From: Armatimonadota bacterium
GTDB taxonomy: Bacteria > Armatimonadota > Hebobacteria > CAIYQO01
Length of the DNA: 9,785 bases
Direction: 5' to 3'
NCBI GenBank assembly: GCA_022708765.1
Contig: JAKIYB010000073.1
Coordinates: 2,975-12,759, forward strand
A model generated the notes under the pieces. The model was not told where the DNA came from and made no database searches. It was given only the letters and a program-made list of their open reading frames with translations. Position 1 is the first letter of the stretch. Every line of letters begins with the position of its first letter. The position numbers and the translations under genes were made by a program. Below, one piece after another: positions 1 through 7,352 of this stretch.

Positions 1-1
1 C

Positions 2-3000
2 GAATTAGACGTACTGAACCTGTCACGGCTCAATCCGCTTTTCGACGTGCGCATACAGATGGCAACGCGTGATGGCCGAGCTATTGCACGCCTATTTCCC
101 CGCGACGAGTGGGTGCATGGAATCGCGCTAAATGGACCGGCAACACTTGACGCGCGGGTCACCGGCCAGGCCGCAGACTTGCACATCGCTGGTACACTTG
201 CGAGCCACCGTTTCAGCATACGCGGTGTGCAAGCGGAAAACGTGACCGCGTCGTTCAAGCTCACCCCGTCCGATACGACAACACTCTCCGCCGGAGTTAC
301 GGTCCAGCGTCTCCAGACGGGCAATGTTACGCTGGACAATATTGCCATCACCGTGAGCAGCGCAACGCCATGGCGGCAGTTAGAAAGCGCACCGGTGCTG
401 ACAGGCACGGTTCGTGCCGCGCGGGCGCGCCTGCCCTGGTTCACGCTACCCGATCTCTCGGGTGATGTCGCCGCTACCACCGATGGCATCGCAGTCACAA
501 ATCTGCGAACGGCTATCTTTAGCGGCGCGACTGCTGCATCCCTTCGCATCCCCTTCCTGTCACGGACGACTGTTGCCCGCGCGGAAGCGGATTTCGCGGA
601 CATGAATCTCGCGCAACTCTCACGCGCCCTTCATCTCCCATCGCTAGCCGGCCATATTTCCGGCCACTTGGCGCTTCGCATGCTGCCGGGGGGCGGCATG
701 ACGCTGAATACGCGGATCCACAGTTCGGATGCCGCGTACCGCGAGTACGAAACATCGCACCTGGATGCAGACCTACGGATTGACGTCGGGAACGATACCT
801 TGCGAGTGACAATTCCGCGCGCCTTCGCACGCACGGCGTATGGTGAGTTCACCGCGGCGGATGGTAGATATCAGCAAGGAATGGAAGGCGTGGGATTGCT
901 GACAATGGCGCTGCGCGGTGAAAGGATTCCGCTGGCAATGTTTGGTGACGATACGGAATATGGCGGGTATGCTACACTCGTCGGCACACTGAGCGGCGAC
1001 CCGTTGGTGCCCATGCTGACAGCCGCGGTCACCGTGAACGATGGAATGCTGCTCGGTCGTGCCTTTACCGAAGGCATCGGCAAGATGACATACCAAGCCG
1101 GCGGTGCCTTGCGCTTCCGTGACGTAGTGCTGACACGTCCGGGGCTGCGCCTGGAGATGGCCGGCGGCACTGACGGCTTTGATCCACGCGATGGCATGGT
1201 AGGCCAGGAAGGAATGCTACACCTACAAGGCGCCCCGCTGGCTGATGTGCTGAATATCGTTGGCCTTGACTTCCCCTGGCAGGTTGACGGCGGTATGCGA
1301 GGCGTAGTGGCACTACACGTCGGTGAACGCGGTATCACAGCGAGGGGAACGACTTTTATTCCCGACACAGTGGTCCATATACCGCATGGTGATAGCGTGT
1401 TTCCACTGGATTTACGCCGCATTGCACTCGATTTCGATTATGCTGACCGCACGTTACAAGTCCGCAATCTGCGACTTGAACGCCGGGACACGCTCGTAAT
1501 GGCGACCGGCACTGTACAATGCCCACTGGGCGGCGAACTCAACGCGGACCTGACCTACCAAGCCGCCGACACCGAACTCGGCGATATTCCGCGCGAATTG
1601 CTTGGCCTGCCAGTGAGATTGTCCGGCGCGGCCGATATCCATGGATTCCTGCGCGGTGACCTTAACGGTGAAGGTGACATGCCGCTCACCGTCACCGCGA
1701 CCGCAAAAGCGCCGCGCTTTACCGCCGCGGGTTTCCCATTGGGCAGTGGCGATATCGCGCTGACCTATACGTATCGCCCACAGGATCGCCAGGTGATATT
1801 CGATCATCTGACGGTCGAGAATGCCGCTTTCACCGCGCGCGCAAGCGGGCGTTATCTGATCAGCCGTGGCGAAGTGGGCAATGTCGAGATCAGCGTTGAT
1901 CCACTACGGTTGGAGAAATTGCCGACAGCGCTCTCCGAAATGAGCGGCCTGGAGGTTTCTCTCCCTGGTGAGGTGTCGGGAATGGGCCTGCTGCGCTTGC
2001 GAGCGTCCGGGCCTGTCATGAAACCGTCCCTGCATGCGGAAGTGGCGTTGCGCGATGGTACCTTCGGCAGCACATTGTTGCCCAACCTACAGGCAACGCT
2101 GACCGGCGCGCAACTGGGTTCTCGGTATCAGTTGCGGTTAGAAAATGCGCTAGCTTCTGATGCCAGCGGTACAATGCTGGCACGCGCGAACGGCGTCATC
2201 TTCGGCGATGGGGCGCCAGACCTGCGTTTCTCAGCCAGAGATATCACGCCGAAGTTGCTGACAACATGGATTGATTCATCACTGCCGATCGGCGGATCGG
2301 TTGACGTAGACGGCACGCTGCGCGGATCATGGCTCAGTCCGGTCGCGGAGATAGAGGTTGCCATTGACACGCCGTCGTTCGGCGACCGCGTGCTGCATCG
2401 CGCATCCGGCCATCTGCGGCTCACGCGCACCGGTATCTCACTTGCTGACGGCGAAATTTGGTTCCACGCGAATGGACCGCCGATCACGACGCAGGGGACA
2501 CTTCCATTGCGCTGGGAAGCATGGGTGCCGGCAGTACCTGTTGACGAGCCGTTCGCGCTGGACCTGACATTTCCACGCCAGGCGCTCTCTCCATGGCTGG
2601 CGCTGCTGCCGGGCATCACTGACCTGCGCGGGTCAGTGGAAGGATCGGCATCAATACATGGTACGCTAAAGCAGCCCATCTTGCGCAATGGTCACCTCAC
2701 TATCACGGGGTCAGCGGATTTACCGGAAACCACCGATGGTAATCCCGATCGCGCTGATGACATCGAGATGCGCCTGTCGGCGTCAGGTGACCGTCGCGGT
2801 GTCTCGTTAGATATCGAACATCTCTCAATGCGTCTGGATCGCGTGGGCGCGAAAGCTTTTCAACCAGGCTGGCTTTCCTCTGAAGGCACGGTGCATATTC
2901 CCGCCTCGGTACTGCGCGACCCGCAGCGTTGGCAATGGGATGTCTACGCCAAACTTATGCGCGTGCCTCTCTCCACGGAGACATTTCTGGTACCGCAAGC

Positions 3001-3568
3001 GACCGGCTACCTGCGCCTGGGCAGCGCCGCCGATGGGCTTGAGTTAACCGGCATACTGTTGATAGACAACACGAAGTTAAAGAAACCGTCTTTAACTGCA
3101 AACGCCATGTCGGCATGGGGGCCATTTCCGCTGAATCCACATCTGCGCGTCGTGGTGCAAGTGGGTGACGCGGTGAAATTGAAGAGCGGGATCTTCAGCG
3201 TACCGCTGCGCCCTACCCCCCTGGCGCAGCTACCGGCAACGACGATTATCCCCGGTGTGCAGCCATCGCTGGCGATTGATCGCGACGCGCCGGAGTATCG
3301 CACCTCCGCCGCCATGATGAACGTCGGTACGGCAAATGAGATGACGGGTACCTGGGGAGTTATTATCGGAACACTGAACGACCCGGCCATTTACGCGCGA
3401 TTTGAGGTAGAGAAATCGAAAGTGGGCTTCCCACTGAAACTCTTCAGCGCGGTTCGCAACGCTCGTGGGCATATCACTTTCAGTCGCGCGGGCGGCCCGC
3501 GCATCGTCATGGGTATTCCAGAGTTCCCCATCGCCTCCACGCCAACCGCTCGCGCCGCTACCCCATGA
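2..3568 (+). CDS. TamB/AsmA-like envelope protein, 5' end outside window
   Basis: The reading frame is open to the left edge, so about 1188 C-terminal residues are visible and the true start lies upstream; the GTG at 47 is only the first internal start-like codon. The protein is almost entirely alternating hydrophobic beta-strand pattern with recurring units of the type G-T-L-x-G-x-x-x-x-P followed by a strand and x-x-G, seen at nt 983, 2009, 2312, 2660 and 3368. That pattern is characteristic of TamB/AsmA-like proteins, which are known to form long groove-shaped beta structures across the periplasm and are linked to outer-membrane protein assembly and phospholipid transport. The C-terminus reaches a strand reading ARGHITFS and stops about 27 residues later, whereas canonical TamB C-terminal domains usually continue for many more strands towards the Omp85 partner. 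No continuation is visible in the 59 bp before the next gene. Family assignment is by pattern, not by search; another AsmA-like protein is possible. Confidence 0.78.
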   Translation, partial: ELDVLNLSRLNPLFDVRIQMATRDGRAIARLFPRDEWVHGIALNGPATLDARVTGQAADLHIAGTLASHRFSIRGVQAENVTASFKLTPSDTTTLSAGVTVQRLQTGNVTLDNIAITVSSATPWRQLESAPVLTGTVRAARARLPWFTLPDLSGDVAATTDGIAVTNLRTAIFSGATAASLRIPFLSRTTVARAEADFADMNLAQLSRALHLPSLAGHISGHLALRMLPGGGMTLNTRIHSSDAAYREYETSHLDADLRIDVGNDTLRVTIPRAFARTAYGEFTAADGRYQQGMEGVGLLTMALRGERIPLAMFGDDTEYGGYATLVGTLSGDPLVPMLTAAVTVNDGMLLGRAFTEGIGKMTYQAGGALRFRDVVLTRPGLRLEMAGGTDGFDPRDGMVGQEGMLHLQGAPLADVLNIVGLDFPWQVDGGMRGVVALHVGERGITARGTTFIPDTVVHIPHGDSVFPLDLRRIALDFDYADRTLQVRNLRLERRDTLVMATGTVQCPLGGELNADLTYQAADTELGDIPRELLGLPVRLSGAADIHGFLRGDLNGEGDMPLTVTATAKAPRFTAAGFPLGSGDIALTYTYRPQDRQVIFDHLTVENAAFTARASGRYLISRGEVGNVEISVDPLRLEKLPTALSEMSGLEVSLPGEVSGMGLLRLRASGPVMKPSLHAEVALRDGTFGSTLLPNLQATLTGAQLGSRYQLRLENALASDASGTMLARANGVIFGDGAPDLRFSARDITPKLLTTWIDSSLPIGGSVDVDGTLRGSWLSPVAEIEVAIDTPSFGDRVLHRASGHLRLTRTGISLADGEIWFHANGPPITTQGTLPLRWEAWVPAVPVDEPFALDLTFPRQALSPWLALLPGITDLRGSVEGSASIHGTLKQPILRNGHLTITGSADLPETTDGNPDRADDIEMRLSASGDRRGVSLDIEHLSMRLDRVGAKAFQPGWLSSEGTVHIPASVLRDPQRWQWDVYAKLMRVPLSTETFLVPQATGYLRLGSAADGLELTGILLIDNTKLKKPSLTANAMSAWGPFPLNPHLRVVVQVGDAVKLKSGIFSVPLRPTPLAQLPATTIIPGVQPSLAIDRDAPEYRTSAAMMNVGTANEMTGTWGVIIGTLNDPAIYARFEVEKSKVGFPLKLFSAVRNARGHITFSRAGGPRIVMGIPEFPIASTPTARAATP

Positions 3569-3592
3569 ATTTGGAAGGAAACCATCAACTTT

Positions 3593-3616
3593 ACTGGAAG
3601 ATAAGATATATCCAGT
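3593..3616. repeat. Inverted repeat just before the lacI-type gene
   Basis: ACTGGA (3593-3598) and TCCAGT (3611-3616) are perfect reverse complements separated by 12 AT-rich bases. The right arm directly abuts the ribosome-binding site of the LacI-type gene. It could be an autoregulatory operator or a small RNA hairpin next to the Shine-Dalgarno. It lacks the contiguous CG-centred symmetry typical of LacI-family operators, and 6-bp arms can arise by chance, so its function is unproven. Confidence 0.3.
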
Positions 3617-3624
3617 GAGGTGAT
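3617..3624 (+). promoter_or_regulatory. Strong ribosome-binding site for the LacI-type gene
   Basis: GAGGTGAT is an eight-base match to the anti-Shine-Dalgarno complement, with GGC before the ATG at 3628. It fixes the start at 3628 rather than at the in-frame ATG codons for Met15 or Met25, which have no comparable site, even though this gives the regulator an unusually long N-terminal tail. Confidence 0.85.
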
Positions 3625-3627
3625 GGC

Positions 3628-4758
3628 ATGGTAGATGAGAATAAGCCATTCGTCGCGCTACCGCGCCGGATGCGGTCGGATCAAGAGCGCGCGGTGACTA
3701 TGCGCGAGATAGCTGAGCGCTGCGGCGTGACAAAGCAAACCGTTTCCCGCGCGTTGATGGGCGACACCAGAGTGAGCACTTACACACGCGAACGGATAAT
3801 CGCGGCCGCGGAAGAGATGGGATATGATCCGACACGCCATCATGCCGCGCGGCAAATGGCGCTTAGCAAGCATGGCCTGGCAGTGTTGAACGAGGTGATC
3901 GCCGTTTTCTTCCCCCCATTCACATTCCGATCGAACTTCATTACCGAGCTGTTCTGGGGTATCTGGGAAGGCTTGAACGAACACGGGTACGCGCTGCTCG
4001 CTATTCACTCACGCGACCCGCGTACCGACGCCGCTCCCCGGGTGACAGCCGCCATCAAGCGTGGCGAGGTTGACGGTGCCATTGTCTACTCCCGTCCCGG
4101 CGATTTTTCACCCGCATTGGACGAGTTACGAAACGAGCAATATTTCGGCAACCGGCCTATTGTCTTCAGCATGTGGACCCACCCCACCTGCTCCGCGGTC
4201 ACCGCCGATTATGCCAGTGGCGCTTACGCGGCGGCGTGTCACCTGCTTGATCTGGGCCACCGGCATCTACTGCATATCTATCACGCGCCGGATGTGACCA
4301 CATACCCCGTCATCACCCGTATCGAAGCGTATGAGCGTGCCTATCGCCATTTCGGGTTGAATCCTTCCCGGTACCTGCATGCTTTCGCTTGGGAAGATGA
4401 CGATGGCGCGCGTTCATTGACGCAATGCCTGGAGCAACTGAAAGCATACCCGGAAATCACCGGTGTACTGGCACGCAATGATCTGAACGCCGCGTTAATC
4501 GCGCATAACCTGCATCACCTCGGCATGCGCGTGCCGGATGACATCAGCCTGATCGGCTTCGATGATACCGACCCGCTGCTCAACGAATATGGCCAGAATA
4601 TCCTCACCACTGTACGGCTGCCGTTGCGGGAGATCGGACTCGAAGCCGCCCGACTCGTGATTCAGCGCGTGACCGGGGAACAGCCACAAGAGGTCATCTG
4701 CAAAATTTCTACTACGCTCGTGCCGCGTCAGTCTACCGCGCCTCCGCAATGGAGGTGA
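3628..4758 (+). CDS. LacI-family transcriptional regulator
   Basis: A 376-residue DNA-binding regulator with an N-terminal LacI helix-turn-helix (residues 24-43, TMREIAERCGVTKQTVSRAL) and a sugar-binding-protein-like effector domain from about residue 88. Family landmarks in the effector domain are ARND (282-285), RVPDDISLIGFDD (301-313), VRLPLREIG (329-337) and a C-terminal TTLVPRQST strand. The protein is longer than the usual 330-350 residues. It has a 23-residue charged tail before the HTH, and the hinge reads Y66-D-P-T-R-H-H-A-A-R-Q-M, two residues longer between Tyr and Ala-Arg than the common YxPNxxARxL, with Met where the groove-inserting Leu is expected. The ligand, normally a sugar or nucleoside in this family, cannot be read from the sequence. 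It lies 59 bp after the TamB-like gene and 84 bp before the Ig-like gene, which may be its target. Confidence 0.95.
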   Translation: MVDENKPFVALPRRMRSDQERAVTMREIAERCGVTKQTVSRALMGDTRVSTYTRERIIAAAEEMGYDPTRHHAARQMALSKHGLAVLNEVIAVFFPPFTFRSNFITELFWGIWEGLNEHGYALLAIHSRDPRTDAAPRVTAAIKRGEVDGAIVYSRPGDFSPALDELRNEQYFGNRPIVFSMWTHPTCSAVTADYASGAYAAACHLLDLGHRHLLHIYHAPDVTTYPVITRIEAYERAYRHFGLNPSRYLHAFAWEDDDGARSLTQCLEQLKAYPEITGVLARNDLNAALIAHNLHHLGMRVPDDISLIGFDDTDPLLNEYGQNILTTVRLPLREIGLEAARLVIQRVTGEQPQEVICKISTTLVPRQSTAPPQWR

Positions 4759-4780
4759 TCCTCGCGAGCGCCCACACGGC

Positions 4781-4807
4781 TGAAACCGCGGTACAAGCGC
4801 GCGCGTA
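4781..4807 (+). promoter_or_regulatory. Possible ECF-sigma-type promoter for the exported Ig-like protein
   Basis: TGAAAC (4781-4786) and CGTA (4804-4807) are separated by 17 bp, which matches the layout of SigW-like ECF sigma promoters (TGAAAC, 16-17 bp, CGTA). Transcription would begin near 4815, leaving a leader of about 28 nt before the ATG at 4843. TATGAT at 4806-4811 is also an acceptable housekeeping -10, but no good TTGACA box stands 16-18 bp upstream. The spacer contains the CG-centred palindrome ACCGCGGT (4785-4792), a possible repressor site. This is pattern matching against a short consensus. Confidence 0.38.
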
Positions 4808-4830
4808 TGATACCATAGGAAACGTCACAG

Positions 4831-4835
4831 AGGAG
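4831..4835 (+). promoter_or_regulatory. Ribosome-binding site for the Ig-like gene
   Basis: AGGAG lies 7 nt before the ATG at 4843. It supports that start, which also gives a clean signal peptide. Confidence 0.8.
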
Positions 4836-4842
4836 AAACGCG

Positions 4843-7236
4843 ATGCGATACCGAGTCCTGTGGGTGCTGTTGCTGGTAACGCTGCTGCCCGCATGGGCAG
4901 TAGAATATGGATTGAATACAGCCATTGCTATGACCGTCCGCGTTACAGCGGTCAAAGTAGGACCTGGTGAAGTTGTGCGGTTGTCGGTGAGTGCCAGCGA
5001 CTCTGATGTGGAAATGGGCGCGAATCAGCGTATCCTTCGTCTGGTTGATGATCCGGTAACAATTTCATGGGAAGCGACCGGCGGATCATTTCAAAAAGTC
5101 AGTACCGGTTCCAATCCCGTTGAACTCAACTGGCAGGCGCCGCTACAGCCGGGTTTCTACGTTATCTACCTCACCGCTGATGACAGCGGCAAGTATGCTG
5201 ACGATCCTCCGGTGCGCCACCTGGTCGAGATGTCCGTCACCCGTGCGGGTGAGACGCCAGCGCCGCAGGTGCGCGTGAGCGTCAATCCATCGTTTCTGCG
5301 GCTGGATCGCGGCCGAACGTCTACTATCAGCGCGCAATTACTGGGCAACACCGGCATCCGTGGGAAGACGGTGCGCTTTTTCGCTACGAGAGGTCGGCTT
5401 TCCGCCGCAACAGCCGTGACAGACGCCGCGGGTGTCGCTACCGTGCGCCTGACGGCATCGCGCGATGATGTCGGTACAGCGGTGGTCGCCGCGTTCTATG
5501 GCAATACCACCTCCACGGCCACCCTCATCATCTCCGAACACGGGCAGGCGCCACCATATCCCGACCCACCCTATCCACCGTATCCGCCAGGACCGAATCC
5601 CTCCGACTTCGGCGTGGGGGTGGAACCAGCAGCGATCCCTGCGGATGGCCAGAGCACCGCCCTCGTCACCGTGCGGTTGACAGACCTGCGCGGCTATGGC
5701 ATCCGTAACCAGATTGTCACATTTCGCGTCACCATGGGTGGTATTGCTCCGCAACGTACAATTACCGATTATTATGGATATGCGCGGGCACGGGTATATG
5801 CGCCGACCACACCCGGAGCAGGCACCATTATCGCCGAGAGCGGTGGCAAACGCGGCTACGCGATTATCACCTTCACCGACCCGCGTCCACAGCAGCCCGT
5901 CGCTGGCATGCCGCGCCTGTTTCTCACCGTTGATCCCACACAACAGCCGGCGGACGGTGTCAGCACGGTACGAGTGGAGGCATTGTTACTGGATCAGGAC
6001 GGTCGCGCCATGCCGGATACCACGGTAACCTTCACATCTTCGCTCGGTGCATTACGCGACACTCGCGTGCAAACCGATGCTGGCGGAAAAGCGACGACCA
6101 CGCTCACCGCGCCCGACAGACCGGGGCTGGCGACCATAACCGCCGCGAGCCAGATCAACTTCCTGGGGCTGCCCACAGGCGGTCCCGGCCTTGACCTGCG
6201 CCTGTGGAGCGGCCAGCATACCACCTTCGTCGCCGAACGCTGGATGGTCCGCACCATCCAGGTGGAGAATGGAGCGCGGAGCGGATTGTCCCGTCAACTG
6301 CTTATCTGCGATGACACCGCGAAGGTGACGAAAGAAGTTCCGTTAGGTCAGTATGGCATCCTTATCCAGGATCAATATGGCTCCGCGCGCGGGTATGGAA
6401 TTGACGAAGCCGGTAAGGTAACGCTGATTCTGTTGAAATCCGACGGTACCGTGCTGCGCACTGGCACGCTAACACTGCCGGCTGGCACCCATCTGGTTGA
6501 CGCGCAGTATGCCGAACCGCAGGGCAACTTGCTGATCGCCAGCGCCAAACCGGACGGTACGGCGCCCGAGATGCAGCTTCTCAGTCCCGCCTTGACACCG
6601 CTACGCGTCTGGCGCGAGGGATTGGAAGCGATGCCGGTGGCGGCCGTCAGCGGTGACGGTTATTTGGTCATTGCGCTATCAGGCGGTACCACCCGCCTGT
6701 ATGCGCCTGATGGGCAACTGATATCAGAAGTACGGCGCCATGACGGCTTGCCGACCACGGCGGTCGTCACAGCTCCTGCCGGTGCGTGGTACGCAGTGGC
6801 TACCGGTCCGGAGAGCCAAAACGAAACGAAGCCGAAGTTGCACATTTTTTCGCGCCAGGGTACTGAACTCCTCACGTTCGATCTGGAAGTCCTGCGGCTG
6901 ATGCCGGTAAATACTACCGCGCTCTTCGCGGCGACGGCAGATCGCAGCGTCTACCTGAGCATCCCCGATCGGCGCGCGCTGTGGACGCTCATCGGCGGTT
7001 ACGAGCGCGCGCTAGCGACGGGCGACCTACTCGTCATCGCCGGTCTGCGCGATCCAAAAGATGCCGCGATATTACTACCGAAATTATTGGTACTGCGTCA
7101 GAAAGATGGCGGCGCGCTGGCGACACAGGACCTGAATCCCGTTGAAGCGATTCACGCCGTGCTCCCCCCCGATGAACAGGGGATGATCGGCGTGGTAACG
7201 ATGCCGTATTCCTTCCGATTTCCACTGCCAAAATAA
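4843..7236 (+). CDS. Exported protein with bacterial Ig-like domains and a propeller-like C-terminal half
   Basis: A 797-residue protein of unknown function. The N-terminus is a signal peptide: basic MRYR, a Leu/Val core, and a probable cut after Ala-Trp-Ala at residue 19. Residues about 24-135 resemble a PKD/Ig-like fold (ISWEATGGSF, then PGFYVIYLTADD). Three invasin-type Ig-like repeats follow at about 142-232, 256-347 and 357-438, two of them with the typical TDAAGVATVRLTA or TDAGGKATTTLTA strand. A Pro/Tyr-rich linker (237-251, repeats of PPYP) separates the first two. From about 480 to the end there are repeated short beta motifs ending in phrases such as LKSDGTVLRT, YAPDGQLI and FSRQGTELLTF, as in WD/YVTN-like beta-propellers. 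There is no C-terminal membrane anchor or sorting motif. Such architecture suggests a periplasmic or surface protein with an adhesive, scaffold or carbohydrate-contact role, but this is inference. It has its own leader after the LacI-type gene. Confidence 0.85.
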   Translation: MRYRVLWVLLLVTLLPAWAVEYGLNTAIAMTVRVTAVKVGPGEVVRLSVSASDSDVEMGANQRILRLVDDPVTISWEATGGSFQKVSTGSNPVELNWQAPLQPGFYVIYLTADDSGKYADDPPVRHLVEMSVTRAGETPAPQVRVSVNPSFLRLDRGRTSTISAQLLGNTGIRGKTVRFFATRGRLSAATAVTDAAGVATVRLTASRDDVGTAVVAAFYGNTTSTATLIISEHGQAPPYPDPPYPPYPPGPNPSDFGVGVEPAAIPADGQSTALVTVRLTDLRGYGIRNQIVTFRVTMGGIAPQRTITDYYGYARARVYAPTTPGAGTIIAESGGKRGYAIITFTDPRPQQPVAGMPRLFLTVDPTQQPADGVSTVRVEALLLDQDGRAMPDTTVTFTSSLGALRDTRVQTDAGGKATTTLTAPDRPGLATITAASQINFLGLPTGGPGLDLRLWSGQHTTFVAERWMVRTIQVENGARSGLSRQLLICDDTAKVTKEVPLGQYGILIQDQYGSARGYGIDEAGKVTLILLKSDGTVLRTGTLTLPAGTHLVDAQYAEPQGNLLIASAKPDGTAPEMQLLSPALTPLRVWREGLEAMPVAAVSGDGYLVIALSGGTTRLYAPDGQLISEVRRHDGLPTTAVVTAPAGAWYAVATGPESQNETKPKLHIFSRQGTELLTFDLEVLRLMPVNTTALFAATADRSVYLSIPDRRALWTLIGGYERALATGDLLVIAGLRDPKDAAILLPKLLVLRQKDGGALATQDLNPVEAIHAVLPPDEQGMIGVVTMPYSFRFPLPK

Positions 7237-7286
7237 ATAATATGCAAAAGAAGGAAATAGCCTGCCTCAATGGAATAAGCTAGCAA

Positions 7287-7330
7287 GCCCGTGCCGCTGT
7301 CCGAACCCCTCCACGGACAGTGGCGCGGGC
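7287..7330 (+). terminator. 17-bp hairpin between the Ig-like gene and panE
   Basis: GCCCGTGCCGCTGTCCG (7287-7303) pairs along its whole length with CGGACAGTGGCGCGGGC (7314-7330), with two G-U wobbles and a 10-nt loop, AACCCCTCCA. It lies 50 bp after the Ig-like stop codon and is very likely a real RNA structure. No T-tract follows (CGTAATTATCG), so it is not a standard intrinsic terminator. It may be a Rho-type or attenuating end, a 3'-end stabiliser, or a regulatory element for the panE leader. The loop carries CCCCTCC, an anti-Shine-Dalgarno-like sequence. Confidence 0.6.
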
Positions 7331-7352
7331 GTAATTATCGCGGATATATCGT

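Noticed and set aside
871..1422. Minus-strand open frame of 183 codons inside the TamB-like gene, with similar ones at 2128-2688 and 5338-5943.
   Set aside because: They lie wholly within genes with coherent protein patterns, have low-complexity Ser/Pro/Arg composition, and lack ribosome-binding sites I can defend.
2161..2182. Inverted repeat TGCCAGC / GCTGGCA with an 8-nt centre inside the TamB-like gene.
   Set aside because: Seven-base arms inside a long coding region are expected by chance.
3569..3627. Possible sigma-70 promoter for the LacI-type gene using TTGGAA (3571) and TAAGAT (3602).
   Set aside because: The boxes are 25 bp apart, too far for a normal promoter, and no better pair is visible.
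5555..5600. Tandem-repeat or CRISPR-like tract with repeated CCACCCTATCC-type units.
   Set aside because: It is a short in-frame stretch encoding a Pro/Tyr linker (PPYPDPPYPPYPPGP), with no spacers and no repeat longer than a few codons.
6240..6261. Inverted repeat CTGGATGGT / ACCATCCAG with a 4-nt centre inside the Ig-like gene.
   Set aside because: Nine-base arms with variable spacing have a fair chance of occurring once in a 10-kb window, and nothing else nearby suggests a function.
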